Positions 50,655 to 61,998 of a stretch of 64,000 nt of DNA are shown here, one piece after another. The stretch's first letter is position 1. Each line of letters starts with the position of its first letter. The translations under genes were made by a program, and so were the position numbers. The DNA is from Arthonia radiata (Eukaryota > Ascomycota > Arthoniomycetes > Arthoniales > Arthoniaceae): contig PSQN01000015.1 in the NCBI GenBank assembly GCA_002989075.1, forward strand, positions 930,001 to 994,000. The letters are read 5' to 3'. Under the pieces are notes generated by a model. The model saw only the letters and a program-made list of their open reading frames with translations, was not told the DNA's origin and made no database searches.

Positions 50655-51944
50655 ATGGCGACGACTACTGAGGACCAGCCTCCTCACGACCTCAACTGTT
50701 TGACTATCGCGGAGCTGGAGACGATAGCAGCAGATAAAATGGACAAACAGACCCGAGACTATTACAACGAAGGCGCTGATAGCGGTACCACATTAAGAGA
50801 AAACAGTGAAGCATACAATAAGTACCGCATACGGCCAAGAGTGCTACGAGACATTTCAGCCATCGATACATCGGCTATGGTCTTTGGGCATAGGAACAGC
50901 GTGCCCTTGGGCGTTGCGCCGACTGCTGTACGTACACGCGGAGTCTCAGCCGCCTGCAGGTATGCTGACGAGACTTGCAGATGCATTGTCTAGCACATCC
51001 AGACGGCGAATTGGCAACGGCAAGAGCCTGCCGCAAGAAGAATGTCATCATGGGCCTCAGCAGCTTTTCGACCACTTCCTTGGAAGATGTCGCAGGGGCG
51101 CTGGAGGGCCATCCACACGTACTTCAGCTGTACCTTATGGAAGACCGTGACCATTCGGAGCATATGATCCAACGCGCGAAAAAGGCAGGCTACAAAGCGG
51201 TCTTCTTAACGGTGCGCACATCTGTTAAGCAAGCTGTGCACTGCTTACGCTGACGATTCACAGGTTGATACACCAATGCTCGGCCGGCGAAACCAGGAGA
51301 TCCGCAACCAGTTCAAGCTACCCGCACCGTTCAAGGTCGCCAACTTCGACCACTCGCAAAACCCACAAAAGCACCTGGCATCGAAGCCAGGTCACCAGGA
51401 AGGCTCTGAGCGCAAACCACCTCAAGGACCCATCACGTTCCATACGCATGCGCCGAATCCGACATTGACGTGGGACGAACATATCGACTGGCTCAAGAAA
51501 CAATGTAAACCGGAAATGGAGGTATGGGTCAAGGGCATCATGACTGGAGAGGACGCGGAGCTGGCGGTCCAACATCAAGTCGACGGCATCGTGGTTAGCA
51601 ACCACGGCGGCCGGCAGCTAAATGGAGCTATGGCGACGCTTGATGCATTGCCAGAGGTCGTTGGCGCTGTCAACGGCAGGCTACCGGTGCATGTCGATGG
51701 CGGCATCAGACATGGTACGGATGTCTTCAAGGCGCTAGCGCTGGGCGCACAGTTCGTCTGGATCGGCCGACCGGCGCTATGGGGTCTCGCATACAAAGGT
51801 CAAGAAGGTGTTGAGCATGCGCTGCGGCTGTATCAAGATGAGATCAAGCTTTGTATGGGCTTGGCTGGGACGGTCAAGACGACGGATATACATAAGGGGT
51901 ACTTGGTTCAAGTGGACAAGAGCGGGTTCATGGCACGGCTGTGA
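50655..51944 (+). CDS. FMN-dependent alpha-hydroxy-acid oxidase/dehydrogenase
   Basis: Three exons: 50655-50927, 50981-51211 and 51264-51944 (donors GTACGT and GTGCGC, acceptors CAG; both phase 0), 394 residues. Exon 1 reads LTIAELETIAADKMDKQTRDYYNEGADSGTT, the usual start of the family. Catalytic and FMN residues in exon 3: Lys258 in VKGI, His282 and Arg285 in SNHGGRQL, DGG at 313-315, Arg317, and GRP at 336-338. Members oxidise L-lactate, glycolate or other 2-hydroxy acids; no cytochrome b2 domain is present, so a peroxisomal or cytosolic oxidase is more likely. The C-terminus ends FMARL: if read as ARL, a weak PTS1-like tripeptide is possible. An odd Lys/Gln/Pro-rich loop (about 202-225) precedes the Lys258 strand. 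Confidence 0.92.
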
Positions 51945-52677
51945 TGCATCATCAGTTGCGGATTTGTGACATGAGGCAGCGTTTGATTTGAACATGGTTC
52001 TGTACATATCATAGGAGTACCATGGACTAGAGATTCCTTGCTCATCGGCCTCATCATCTTTAGGCAGAAGCTCGAGATGCTGGCAAAAAGGCACCTTCAA
52101 ACCAGGGACCAATAAGGACGCCTCCCGCCTCCAGTCCCCACCAGACTAGTTTCTGGGGCCAGACGTTGCAAGCGCAAGACGAGAGCTCAACTGTCTTTGC
52201 TCGTCAAGCTACCTCACTCTCTTCCCTCACTCTCTGTCTCATCCTTGTTCGCTCGTCTCAGCTCCTCAGAGTCATTGCTGCTCGCTTGCCTTCTGACTTG
52301 GCAGCTTTGTTCGTCTGCCTCTCTGAGCTTCCGCTGTCGCGTGCTTCCCCTCCTTCATGTGACGGCTTCAACATCTACTTCCCGCTCTCTCGACACTTCA
52401 CTCCTCTACCTCACTTCGACTAAGCTTGGCATACTTGAAGATTGTGACGACCTACTACGCAGTCTGCCGGTCATTCACACCTGACTCCGTCGAGGCTAAG
52501 GCCTCAATGGAGCAGCACCTGAGAGACAAGAGCCGCTGAAGAGAAGACCAACATTACACCATACAACCCTTTTGAATAGACACACTTCACTACACCCATC
52601 GCAAGTCATCATTCACTTCTACGAATAGCTAGCACGGTCGAAGGCGACGCGCGGCCGTCTTCTTCCGATTAGCTAGC
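51945..52677. promoter_or_regulatory. Intergenic with long pyrimidine-rich leader of the carrier gene
   Basis: About 730 bp. From 52195 to 52430 the plus strand is strongly CT-rich, typical of a transcription start region, so the carrier gene likely has a leader of 250 bp or more. An in-phase open frame there is not supported as coding. Confidence 0.45.
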
Positions 52678-54142
52678 ATGCCCGCGTCAGACGATGAATC
52701 TTCCAAGAACCCGAGTGCACTCTCAATCTTGGCATTCCAAGCCAAAGGCCCCGTGCTCGATACTCCGACGAGAAGATGGATGAAGAAGTATCGTACGGAG
52801 GTCGCGGCGAGTTCGGCGAGTTTGCTTAGTACGCTCTCGGCGGTAAGAGCGACCCTCAACATTCGCGGATTCATCGGGTGACATGCTGACTGAGCTCTTC
52901 AGTACCCGCTGGACTCTGTCAAAACGCGCATGCAGGCGTAAGGGCTCAGAAAAGCTTCCCGAAGAGGACATTCAACTGATCATCAGCAGATATCACTTCA
53001 ATAACTTCTTCGACTGTGTTCGACACACGTATGGCCAAGAGGGTATTCACGGCTTCTGGCGAGGTACGATCACCGGCCACTGAGTCACATGAAACACCTC
53101 CGGCAAGGACAAAGCAATACTAACATGAACAATCACAGGCGCCATCGCCCCGCTCATCAGCATCACTCTTGTCCGCACCATCTCGTTCTCGATCTACCAA
53201 AAGGCCAAGTACACCTACGACGACTGGATCCACAAATCAACTGGCATTTCACCTTTGGCTCACGCCAACTCACCCGGTGCATGGCCATCGCTAACCACCA
53301 TCGCTTGCTTCGGCGGCGCTGGAGCCACGTCTGGCTCTGTCATCACCGCACTCTCATGTGCGTCGTACCTATTTCTTTCTTCTTTTTTCTTATGTCTGCC
53401 AATCATCCCATGGCTTAGATTGTCTTTCTGTTCTGTCTTTTTATACAAACTTTTTCGCGAGTTGCTGACGAGTTTCTAATTAGGCCCATTCGAGCTGACC
53501 AAGCTTAATGCGCAGATCGCTGTGCTGATGGAGAAGGGCGTGAACAAGCACGACAGCTTCGAGGCTCCGAGCTACGACAAGACATCGCCAAAGAAGCAGG
53601 TGCAAGCAGGCACGTTCCGTACCGCGAAATGGATCATCAAGCAGCGCGGCTATATGGGCTTGTACTCAGGGTTTCACCTGCATCTGCGTAAGCATCTTCC
53701 TCGAATCCCGTGCCAGCAGGACCCGGGAGCTCCATCCACCAATGTAAAAATGGTACTGACACACCACACAGTCCGCGACACAATCGGCACAGCCATCTAC
53801 TTCACGACCTACGAATCCAGCAAGCAAATCCTCGCCAACGCCCGCGGCAACAGCCCCACTTCTCCGCTTGCCGTCGTTGTCGCCGGCGGCCTCTGCGGCC
53901 TCGTCTCCTGGGCCTGCATCTACCCTATCGACTCCGCCAAGTCCATCTATCAGCGCAACGTGCTGACTGCTGGCGCCGGCACCGAGACGCCCAAGCAGGG
54001 GAAGGTGCAATTCTTCAACCGCCGCATGTACCGTGGCCTCGGCGTGAGTATGTCACGGAGCTGTTTGATTAATGCGATTTTCTTTAGCGCGTTCGAGGTC
54101 ATGAAGAAGTGGATTAATCAGATGGAGATCGAGGGGGAGTAG
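52678..54142 (+). CDS. Mitochondrial carrier (SLC25) protein, MRX20/YFR045W-like
   Basis: Six exons: 52678-52842, 52903-52937, 52990-53063, 53139-53357, 53484-53687 and 53772-54142. All have GT-AG borders and the CDS totals 1068 nt (355 residues). Three carrier repeats are marked by YPLDSVKTRMQ (after intron 1), PFELTKLNAQ and YPIDSAKSIYQ. GFWRG and GLYSG mark the conserved loops. The second motif (PFELTKL) resembles the YFR045W group of citrate-like carriers, but the substrate is not certain. The 35-nt exon 2 carries the first signature motif, so any model skipping it loses the carrier pattern. The protein is expected in the inner mitochondrial membrane. Intron density is the highest in the window. 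Confidence 0.9.
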
Positions 54143-54692
54143 GGCTTCTTCTGAGAAGTGGTGGGCATTTGACGGCAGCGAACGGCATCAGCATCAGTGG
54201 CGTTACCCGTACGGTGAAGTATGGGAGGTTCAACGGCTTGGGCCGGCATAGATATGATTTCTCACGATGGCGTTGGGCATTGGCAGCTCAGCCGGACAGC
54301 AAGGTGGCTGTTGGAGGGAGTCGGAGCAATCAGCGCTGCGCCAGCTGCCTGCCCTTGGAAAGGTAAAATCGCAAACAGCTACGGGCATCGACCCCTGCTG
54401 TAGCTAAGCATGAAAGAATGCAACACAGTTACAGCCGCAATGGCATAACTTCAATACATGGTCTTACTCATCTGATCAACTGCCTGTGAAGTTCAAAATG
54501 TCGGTGGTTCAAATGTCGATGGTTCATGTCCATGCTCATTATGATTATGGGTATCTCTATGTCCATCGCCATGCTACTAACAAGTTCCCACGCATGCCAT
54601 CCATATCCACATCCATAAACAAACGCCGCGCTATTATTGCTGAACACACTCCACACCTCCTTTTCGGACCCCTCAATCTCTGCCGCGCTCAT
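54143..54692. other. Tail-to-tail intergenic region
   Basis: About 550 bp between the carrier stop and the GPI protein stop. No gene supported. Short ATG-rich repeats (ATGTCSATGGTTC and TCCATGYYCAT) lie at about 54500-54570. Confidence 0.4.
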
Positions 54693-56435
54693 CTAAAGGA
54701 CAAAAGCCAGACACCCCACAGCACCGGCCACAGCCATCCCACCCCACCTCAACACCTCCACCTCCACCCTCCCCGCCCCACCACTCGCCGGCGCCGCCTT
54801 CCCCACCGTCCCCGGCCCCTGCCCCGCCGTCGCACTACACTGCGCAGGCCCGCACCCGTACCCAGAGGGACAACACCCGCCCCCCTGGTCCGCGCCACAC
54901 ATGTAAAACCCCTGCGCGCATTGCCCCATCCCCTGGCCACCGCTGCTCGAAGCACTGGGCGCAGTGACAGTCGCGCTAGGATTACTCTGACTCGCCGGCT
55001 GGTTCGGCTGATTGAGCGTTGTCGGAGCGCCCGCCCCTGGCACGAGGATAGTCGCGCCGTTGGAGATGAGAGTGGCAGTAGTAGACGCAGGACAAGACGT
55101 GCTATCGCAATCCCGCCCCACTTGACAGCACCCGCCGATGTAGGTGGCGGAGCACATGTAGTAGCCTGTTGGGCAAAAGCCCATGCTTGTCGTTGTTGTC
55201 AGGGTGCCTTCGCTGCTGACGGATTGGGCGGAGACGTCTGAGGTCGGTCGCACTGGAGGCGCGGCGGCTGCGGAGGATGCCGGAGATGTGGAGAGGGCAG
55301 GGCAGACGCCGCCGGTGCCGCATGCACGGTCTGTTGGGCAGCAGCCCCCGCCGAGGGAGGCGGCGCAGGTGTTGAAGCCGGGGGAGCAGGTTAGGGCGCC
55401 TTGGGTGGGCGTGGAGGCGGGGATGGGGGCGGCTGTGACGATGACCGCGCCGCCTGATGAGTCGGAAGAAGAAGAGGAGGTGAGGGTTGTGTAGACGGTT
55501 GTGGTGCTGCGTTGTGGCGGTGGCGGTGCAGCCAGGATTGTAGAGGTGGTGGTGATGAGTTGGGTTGAGCTGGGCGGAGGGGGAGGCGGCGGCGGCGCGG
55601 TGGAGTTGTTAGGCGAGACCGTGCCTGTGACGGTTACGACGTTCAGCTGCGTCGTCGTGGAGCTGCCGCCGCCGGCTACGCAACCGACGCCACTACATGT
55701 GAAGCCGGGGATGCAACAACCGCCGTTGGGTGAGCCAGGACAGGATGAATACCCCATGCTGGTGTCGCACTGGCCTACGGAGCCTGAGCAGGTTTGGCCA
55801 GCGGGACAGCAGCCGACGTCGCCGATGCCGGTGTCGGAGATGAGGGTGCATGTTTCGGAGGTGCCGCAGCAGGAGTTGGGGCGCCCGATGGAGGCGCAGG
55901 AGGTGGTCTGGGTGGGGCAGGTGAAGTCGCGTTTGAAGAGGTGGAGGGGGTTGCGGGGGAGGAGATGGTTTGGTGGAGATGGGTTGGTGTCGTCGTGGAG
56001 GAGGAGCGGGGGGAGGTATGGTGTGGTGAGGGTGGTGCCGTTTGTGTTCTCTGATTCGGAGAGGAGGGAGAGGCGCCGGCGGTCGAGTGGGGTGGTTTGC
56101 TCGGTGTTTGGGGTGGTGTCGTCGGGTGTTGAGGTGGTGTTCGTGAGCTCGGAGGTTTGCGAGGAGTGGGCGTCTGCTTCGAATTGCCAGTAGTCGAGGA
56201 AGAACATCTCGCCGGGGTCATCGCTCATCTTGCGCACGCCCACGGGCTTTTGCGTCGCGAACTGCGCGCGGACTTGCAGGTCGCGTTTGACGAGGGGTTC
56301 GTGCTCGGGCCAATACTTCTGGTGTGCGGGGAGGTTGTATGGCCATTGTGGAGGCTGTTGTTGCTCTTGCGCGAGAGCGCTGGTGATGAGGAGGATGAGG
56401 TGGGGTGGGAGTGCGAGGAGGGTAGCGGGGTGCAT
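54693..56435 (-). CDS. GPI-anchored cysteine-rich cell-surface protein with five CC modules
   Basis: Single exon, 580 residues. Signal peptide LALPPHLILLITSALA at the N-terminus. After a ~170-residue region with KR sites (LVKRD, LFKRD) come five Cys-rich modules of the pattern C-x6-C...GGCC(P/I)xGxxC...C; examples are NGGCCIPGFTC, GGGCCPTDRAC, IGGCCQVGRDC and GGGCCPSGYGC. Ser/Thr/Pro-rich linkers separate them, including a run of eight Pro. The C-terminus has a hydrophobic tail (GMAVAGAVGCLAFVL) after a small-residue stretch, fitting a GPI anchor. Such proteins are frequent in Dothideomycetes cell walls; their role (adhesion, chitin binding or wall structure) is not established. The KR sites suggest Kex2 processing. 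Several out-of-frame shadows overlap it. Confidence 0.85.
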   Translation of the reverse strand: MHPATLLALPPHLILLITSALAQEQQQPPQWPYNLPAHQKYWPEHEPLVKRDLQVRAQFATQKPVGVRKMSDDPGEMFFLDYWQFEADAHSSQTSELTNTTSTPDDTTPNTEQTTPLDRRRLSLLSESENTNGTTLTTPYLPPLLLHDDTNPSPPNHLLPRNPLHLFKRDFTCPTQTTSCASIGRPNSCCGTSETCTLISDTGIGDVGCCPAGQTCSGSVGQCDTSMGYSSCPGSPNGGCCIPGFTCSGVGCVAGGGSSTTTQLNVVTVTGTVSPNNSTAPPPPPPPPSSTQLITTTSTILAAPPPPQRSTTTVYTTLTSSSSSDSSGGAVIVTAAPIPASTPTQGALTCSPGFNTCAASLGGGCCPTDRACGTGGVCPALSTSPASSAAAAPPVRPTSDVSAQSVSSEGTLTTTTSMGFCPTGYYMCSATYIGGCCQVGRDCDSTSCPASTTATLISNGATILVPGAGAPTTLNQPNQPASQSNPSATVTAPSASSSGGQGMGQCAQGFYMCGADQGGGCCPSGYGCGPAQCSATAGQGPGTVGKAAPASGGAGRVEVEVLRWGGMAVAGAVGCLAFVL

Positions 56436-56977
56436 CGGTTAGAAGGCGCTGGATCGTCGTTACGCTGGCAGACGCTGTGCGGTGATGAAGGGCAGTATAG
56501 TAACAGAGAGAAGATTGACCAGCAGAACGAAACTGAGTAGTAGAGGAGAGAAGCATTGTGGTGAAGGTGGGAACAGATGAGAGCATTGAACGTGGCTGGT
56601 GACGTGTGGCGGGGCGCGGGTGCGCTAATCTAGTGTTCCCGGCGGCGCGATCTCATGTCTTGGCAAAACTTGTCCACGGCGCGTCGCGACAATGGCTTAT
56701 GCTCTACTCCGTAAGCATCTTCGATTGCCTGTCAAGAAAGCTGTTTATAATTATGAGGCTTCGAGCCAGTTTTTCATCCTCATGTCTGTTGTGTATTCCT
56801 TCTCCAACGCTGCCAGTATTCGTAGGCTATGGATAGTCTCCGATCCGACGCCTTGCAAGGGTGGTTGTGTTACACCAACCTTGGGCGCGACGACGTTTCG
56901 CCCTTGGATGCCACGATGCCCACAGACATAACTTCTGACTCCCAACTCAGCAATGCTTGCCCAAATCTATCTGTACA
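56436..56977. promoter_or_regulatory. Divergent promoter, GPI protein and F2 copy 1
   Basis: About 540 bp between two divergent starts. No gene seen on either strand. Confidence 0.4.
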
Positions 56978-58114
56978 ATGAGGGATAGTGTTCGAAAGCC
57001 AGGTCTTTTTCTATGTTTGCATACGAATTCGTGTCTTTTCACATCCCGGCGAATTGTACCCACCATCCTGAAGCTGGCCTTAAAGTATAGTCCTCGCCTT
57101 CAGTCGAAGGATGTGTTCAGACTCAAACGATGTATCTACGATGAGACGCAGAAACTTCAGATGCCAACGTTTCTGGATTCGCTCGAGCGAACGTCCCCTG
57201 TGAACTCGGCTTCTGATACTGCTGAGCTACATGCTCAACGCTATTTCAAAATCCTGGAGAATGCACGTGCCAGCCAGACCCGGGGGGGCAGACTGGTCCC
57301 CACAAATGAAGAGTTTCTGGACGACGTTTTCGAATTCATCCATGGCGAATACACGACTCATCCAGTGTTCCCGAGTATAAATACAGACCTCATCAGGCTG
57401 TTCGCCTCGCTCAAAAATTACAAAGAGGGGCGCCAACTGCGAGAGTCGGAGTGGCCTTGGCAAGATATCATTGTGTGCCTTCAAGCTCTTCCGTTCCTCG
57501 GCTCGTCAGAGGAACCAGGTCTCGACTCACCTCGTCAGTATCACCTCGACTCATTGAAATTGCTGGAAAAGGCGGGCATCACATTCGACCCGACCATTTT
57601 GAGCTCATTGCATGCTCCACAGGCACAGCATGATCAAGGCATCTACGACATTGATTGTATCGGACTGGCACTGGGACAAGTCCCTAATACTACAGCCTTG
57701 AACGACTTCCGCGCTGACCCTTCAGATGTGTTGAAGACTGTGCTAGACTCTCGTAAAAAGCGTGGGGCAAGAGTTTGCAAAATTGAGGATTACGAGAAGC
57801 TTTCAGTGGGTTGTGATGTTACATCAGGCTACCATGCCACCGCATGCGGATGGCACTACTGCAACTGGTTCATAAACTACGAGCGGCTGCGAGCGGCTCA
57901 GAACGCTGCAAGTCTGCAAATGCAAAGGGACCGCATTGGCACGATAGTTGAAAGCCTTTTGGATCTGGAATCGTGGACCCCGGATCCACTTCCATCGCCA
58001 GCAGAAATCCTGCGGAGATACAAGGTCGTTGCAAGCAACAGCAAAAACCCGAATCCCGTCATGTCGAAGTTTATCGAAGAGACGTTGAGAAGCCAAATCC
58101 GGCGGAGGAACTAG
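56978..58114 (+). CDS. F2 family protein, copy 1 (intact)
   Basis: Single-exon gene of 378 residues from ATG at 56978, the only undamaged member of a four-copy family with no domain I recognise. The N-terminus is KPGLFLCLHTNSCLF then RRIVPTILKLALKY, helical and basic. A second block DVFRLKRCIYDE lies at 45-56. The core WPWQDIIVCLQALPFLG is at 159-175. GITFDPTIL and YDIDCIGLAL follow, then FRADPSDVLKTVLDSRKKRG at 244-263. SGYHATACGWHY is at 283-294 and ESWTPDPLPSPAEILRRY at 331-348. No signal peptide. The first 35 residues are hydrophobic enough that a membrane-associated or buried helix is possible. Function unknown; shared blocks with three neighbours show that it is a real coding gene. Confidence 0.78.
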   Translation: MRDSVRKPGLFLCLHTNSCLFTSRRIVPTILKLALKYSPRLQSKDVFRLKRCIYDETQKLQMPTFLDSLERTSPVNSASDTAELHAQRYFKILENARASQTRGGRLVPTNEEFLDDVFEFIHGEYTTHPVFPSINTDLIRLFASLKNYKEGRQLRESEWPWQDIIVCLQALPFLGSSEEPGLDSPRQYHLDSLKLLEKAGITFDPTILSSLHAPQAQHDQGIYDIDCIGLALGQVPNTTALNDFRADPSDVLKTVLDSRKKRGARVCKIEDYEKLSVGCDVTSGYHATACGWHYCNWFINYERLRAAQNAASLQMQRDRIGTIVESLLDLESWTPDPLPSPAEILRRYKVVASNSKNPNPVMSKFIEETLRSQIRRRN

Positions 58115-58928
58115 TCGTTGTGCTTCGTCTCTATAGGCTGAAGCACAGTGTATCACGACTGCTGTGAGTGGGCCTGTCGCGCCTTGTGCTCAGTAATTGA
58201 CAGCGGCTCCGAGTCGGACCCTTGAGTAGAGCCAGAGTGAGGTGGTTATCCGTTGTCAACAGAGAGCACCTACGTACGCTCTGAGCATGAAAGCAACTGT
58301 CATTGGACTATGGTGCATATGTGGCTTACGAACGTGGAACAGACACTCTTCCACGCTTCGATGCTGAGGTTGAGCCTTTCGTTCGCTAGTATTGTTATGG
58401 ACTAAATTGGCTTGTGGCGTAGATTATGCCAGCATACTCCTGACTAAGATTGTCGACGTGACACAGCCACACGGGCTGGGTCTTGTTTAATAGAGGCTAT
58501 TACAGCGTGCCTGACTCTTTCAATGGACTATCCCAGAATGTACTATTATTCATGCTCAATCCGGAGTGGTCGCGGGTGTTATGAGGCGGGTGGAAGACTA
58601 AGTGACCGGGCGGTGTCGACCTGCTCAACAACCCGTCTGACGGACACTGACATGAAGAAGTATAGTTCGTCGCTAAATCAGGCTACTGACCATTTTCTCA
58701 CATTACTAGGCTCGCTTGCAGCACGTGAGAGGAGTACATTCCACCGCTTGTGAGGTCAGTTCGCCGGGTCATGACATGCATGTTGCTGTTACACAACGCG
58801 CTTCGTGAGTGTGCAACGTCTTTTCTGCGCGGTCTCCCCAACGCAGAAGAAGCGTATTTCAGCAGCAAAGGGCCGAGATGTGTACAAAGGGCCATCAATT
58901 CCTTCGCTAATCGGTTTAGCAGTCCAAC
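58115..58928. other. Intergenic between F2 copies 1 and 2
   Basis: About 810 bp, no gene supported. Its length is close to the gap between copies 3 and 4 (836 bp), but I could not see clear sequence identity by eye. Confidence 0.35.
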
Positions 58929-60022
58929 ATGATAAAAAAGCCGGGCCTTTTCCTCCTTCTAGACGAGGGCATCTTGCTGAAGCGCACTCTTTTGAGGCGT
59001 CGGGTCTCTGAGCTCATTGTCAAATACAGCCACGCCTGTCAGACTCAGGGGTTCTCAAACAACAAATCAAAGATGTTCTTCATATGGCACGACGTCAATT
59101 AAATAGCGAGTTCAGGCACGCGCGCAAACAGTCCAAAAACTTTGAGCCGCTGCAAGACAGCAACACGGATGAAAAAATTTCTTACGGTAAATAGGAGCTC
59201 AGATCTATGATCGGATTGGCGAACCGAAGAGGCATCCTGGCCGGTAAATTTCCTGTGACGAGCAGCATTTTCTGGAATGAACTCGATCAAATGGTGCACG
59301 AAGAATATCGTCGCACGTCACATGAAGGTGTTCAACAATTATCTGCGGATGCTGTCGAACTCTTTACGTCCATTCGACGGTGGAAGACGGGTGTCACTAC
59401 GGATTCAAACGCTTGGCCGTGGCAAGACGTCGTAGTCGCCTATTACTGGCGAGGCGCTCCCCTAGCTTTGAGAGTCAAACAGGACAAGCTGAAAGCCAGG
59501 GGCTTAGAGGTTGATACATACCCCTGTCCGAGACCGCAATCCTCAATGGAGACGCTCCAGGTGGTCGATGTGGATGTTCTTCTTCCAGATGCAGATTCTT
59601 GGCTCAAGGAACGTCCTATGCAATCGCTCTTCGACAATCCTAGGCAGCTGCTCAGTTCAGTCCTCACTTCACGCCGACACTGCGCTCCAACACAAGCTCC
59701 GAAGTTCGACTATGACGATTACAACCTGCTATCCGTGAATGAAGTCTTGACCCATGGTTATGCCGCAGTGGCAAGTGGTTGGCACTATGTTCATGTTCAC
59801 TCGACCCCTCTAGCTTATCAGGCCGATCCTAGAGCAAGCTATTTCCGGGAGCACGCGATCGGACAGCAGATCAACAGTTTACAGGAGTTACAATACTGGG
59901 CGCCGGAGCCCTTACCGTCTCCACATGATCTGGGCCGGATTTTTGCGTCGATGCGCAGTGGGAAGCCGATGAGTGATACTCAAAAGTGGATTCCCAAGAA
60001 GATAGACTCTCAATTGGGATAA
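58929..60022 (+). pseudogene. F2 family copy 2, frameshifted with an in-frame stop
   Basis: Starts with MIKKPGLFLLLDEG at 58929, matching the family N-terminus. Near 59045 the family frame changes: the block expected next (IKDVLHMARRQLNSEF) is in another frame, so a frameshift lies there. In that second frame a TAG occurs at 59192, after which coding resumes (RSMIGLANRRGILAGK) and stays open to 60022. The later part keeps AWPWQDVVVAYYW, DVDVLLPD, HGYAAVASGWHY and YWAPEPLPSPHDLGRIF. If the long 3' frame is translated alone from ATG 59207 it gives 271 residues lacking the N-terminal block. Two lesions make a pseudogene likely. It faces copy 3 with 54 bp between stops. Confidence 0.68.
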
Positions 60023-60076
60023 GCACACTGACTTGGTTGTCACTAGTTGCTCAGATTTGAACCTTGACTCGCTACG

Positions 60077-61162
60077 TTAATGGACCTGTCGCAGCCGCTC
60101 CTTGATCCCACATTCTATGAGAACCTGACCCACGTTCGGAGTCACCCTGTGCTTGGCGGTGTATCCTAGCCAAGATCGCCAGAGCCTTTGAGAATGTGGA
60201 ATAGGCTTCGGCTGCCACGTTTCGAGGTCTGTCAAAGACCACAAGACCGAGCCAATATAATGCTTGTGACCTCGCTGCACTGCCTCCGCCCGCTTTCTAC
60301 TTCCGTGCAGCTAGCACGCGTGATGCCATCCGTTTAACGCCGCCTGATACGAATCTGAGATGGTAGACGATACATCAATCACATCGTAGTCATCCAGACT
60401 CTGACAATTCGGATGGCCAAGGCCCGTTGCCCGGCGCAAGGAGATGAGAGTATTGAGAGTGTCATGCGGTTTGTTTCTGAAGTCTTCAATCTCCATTGTT
60501 GAGGCAGTGATGGACGGATACATAAAATCCACATCGTGATGTCCTTTTGCGCTGCTAGATTCCAGACTCAGTAAGCTTGCGTCGAAGCGCAGACCGTTAT
60601 CAGACAAGAAGCTCAAACGACTTTTTCTGCGCTCCGCATCGCTCGAGCTGCTCAAACCAGGGAAAATCGACATTGTGAGGATGACGTCGTCGAAAGGTCG
60701 CTGCATAATCTGACCTTTTCCTGACTTTGCCTGGCGCACTAGATCAAAGAGTGCTTTGGCTTCTTCATTCAGCCCTAACTTCTCCGGGAGATTTTCACGT
60801 TTAGCCCGGATCATCTGTCTCAGATCATCCCAGAAAGGATTTTCACTACTTATGGAAAGGAGCGTTTCGGCTGGACCTGGGTCGTGAGATGCGTTTGAAA
60901 TAATATTCTCCCATCGCTGGACCTGCCAATCTATCGCGTACTGGAGACTCTTTTTGGGGCGGACCGGTTCGTCTCTAATCGCTGCTCTCACCCGTCTGTA
61001 CTCATACAAAGCCTTCCGCACGTGTCTGTTCTCGCAGTCGTTGAGTCTACCCTGATGCTTTGAAACCAGTCGCGTGATAGCCTTCACCCATTGGTGTTGC
61101 CTCAAGAAGCATCTTGACGTATCAAACAGTAAGAGTAGACCTGGCCGGCGGGTTTGAGCCAT
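60077..61162 (-). pseudogene. F2 family copy 3, one premature TAG near the C-terminus
   Basis: Minus strand, from ATG at 61162 (MAQTRRPGLLLLFDTSRCFL). Open for 283 codons through KHQGRLNDCENRHVRKALYE, QRPFDDVILTMSIFPG, HHDVDFMYPSITAS, DFRNKPHDTLNTLISLRR and DSYQAALNGWHHAC. It is stopped by TAG at 60311-60313. The same frame continues beyond for 78 codons with LWSLTDLETWQPKPIPHSQRLW, which matches the family C-terminus (LLDLESWTPDPLPSP), to a natural stop at 60077. No intron can be fitted over the TAG. A truncated 283-residue protein could still be made. The core has FDD where the others have WQD or WQR, a change in the most conserved motif. Confidence 0.68.
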
Positions 61163-61998
61163 GAGTGTACAGTGTCATCTCTGGCATTAATACGCAGACT
61201 TCGCAATAATGTCAAGATGCGGGGATGGAAGACGCAAGGATTGGCGTCTTGTGTAACACGAACGGTGCGAACATGCATCTGATGATCATAATGTACCTTT
61301 GGTAATCAATTAGCAGCCTCGTATCATTTGAGCATATAAACGGAAGCCAGCCAGCGCGGCCTGATAATACAGCACGAACACGATCTCTTGGCAAAATCGC
61401 CACCCCCTTTTCTCGCCCCGTCCGACCTCTGACTCAATTTCTCTCTCTCTTTTTCAACCGCACGTCCAAGCAATCGCCTTCCCACTTGTAGTTCGAGACA
61501 TGACTTAATTTACGGTGTCAGCAGCAGAAAGCGAGTCTCGCGTCGTCTTCCCACTGCCACATTGACTGATAAGGACAATGAAGACTTGGCTTGCTGCGCT
61601 GCGTCGGATGCGCAGTGAGAAATAGTACTCTGCTCTCATCGGCATCCGCAATTCGAGCCATCGCATCGATGCAAGTGGACAGACCAGCTTCTCTTACTCG
61701 GAGGGGGGCTCCGAAGGATGCTGTAGCGGCTGCTTGTCGAAGGCGGAGGCGTCTGGCTACTTGAGGAGACGTCTTGCTGTTTCAGAAGCCCTATGCAATA
61801 TGTTCTCGTGCGCCAATCTGCCCAAGAGCGCTAGGCCATTGCCGGAGGATATGAGCATCTGCAGTCAAGCTCTATCTGGGTGCGATACCATGCAATCCGT
61901 GACGATAGACGATAGTGTCGCCGCAAGAACCTTGTAAGTTTGAGAGACAGAAGCTGATATGGTATAGAGGTTGCAGTCCTCTCAAGAGGTCACCGACG
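61163..61998. other. Intergenic between F2 copies 3 and 4
   Basis: About 840 bp with a CT-rich stretch near 61430-61460 that may belong to the copy 3 promoter. No gene seen. Confidence 0.35.

Noticed and set aside
54486-55241. 251-codon plus-strand frame
   Set aside because: His/Pro/Arg-rich shadow opposite the GC-rich Cys-rich gene; no domain or plausible start.
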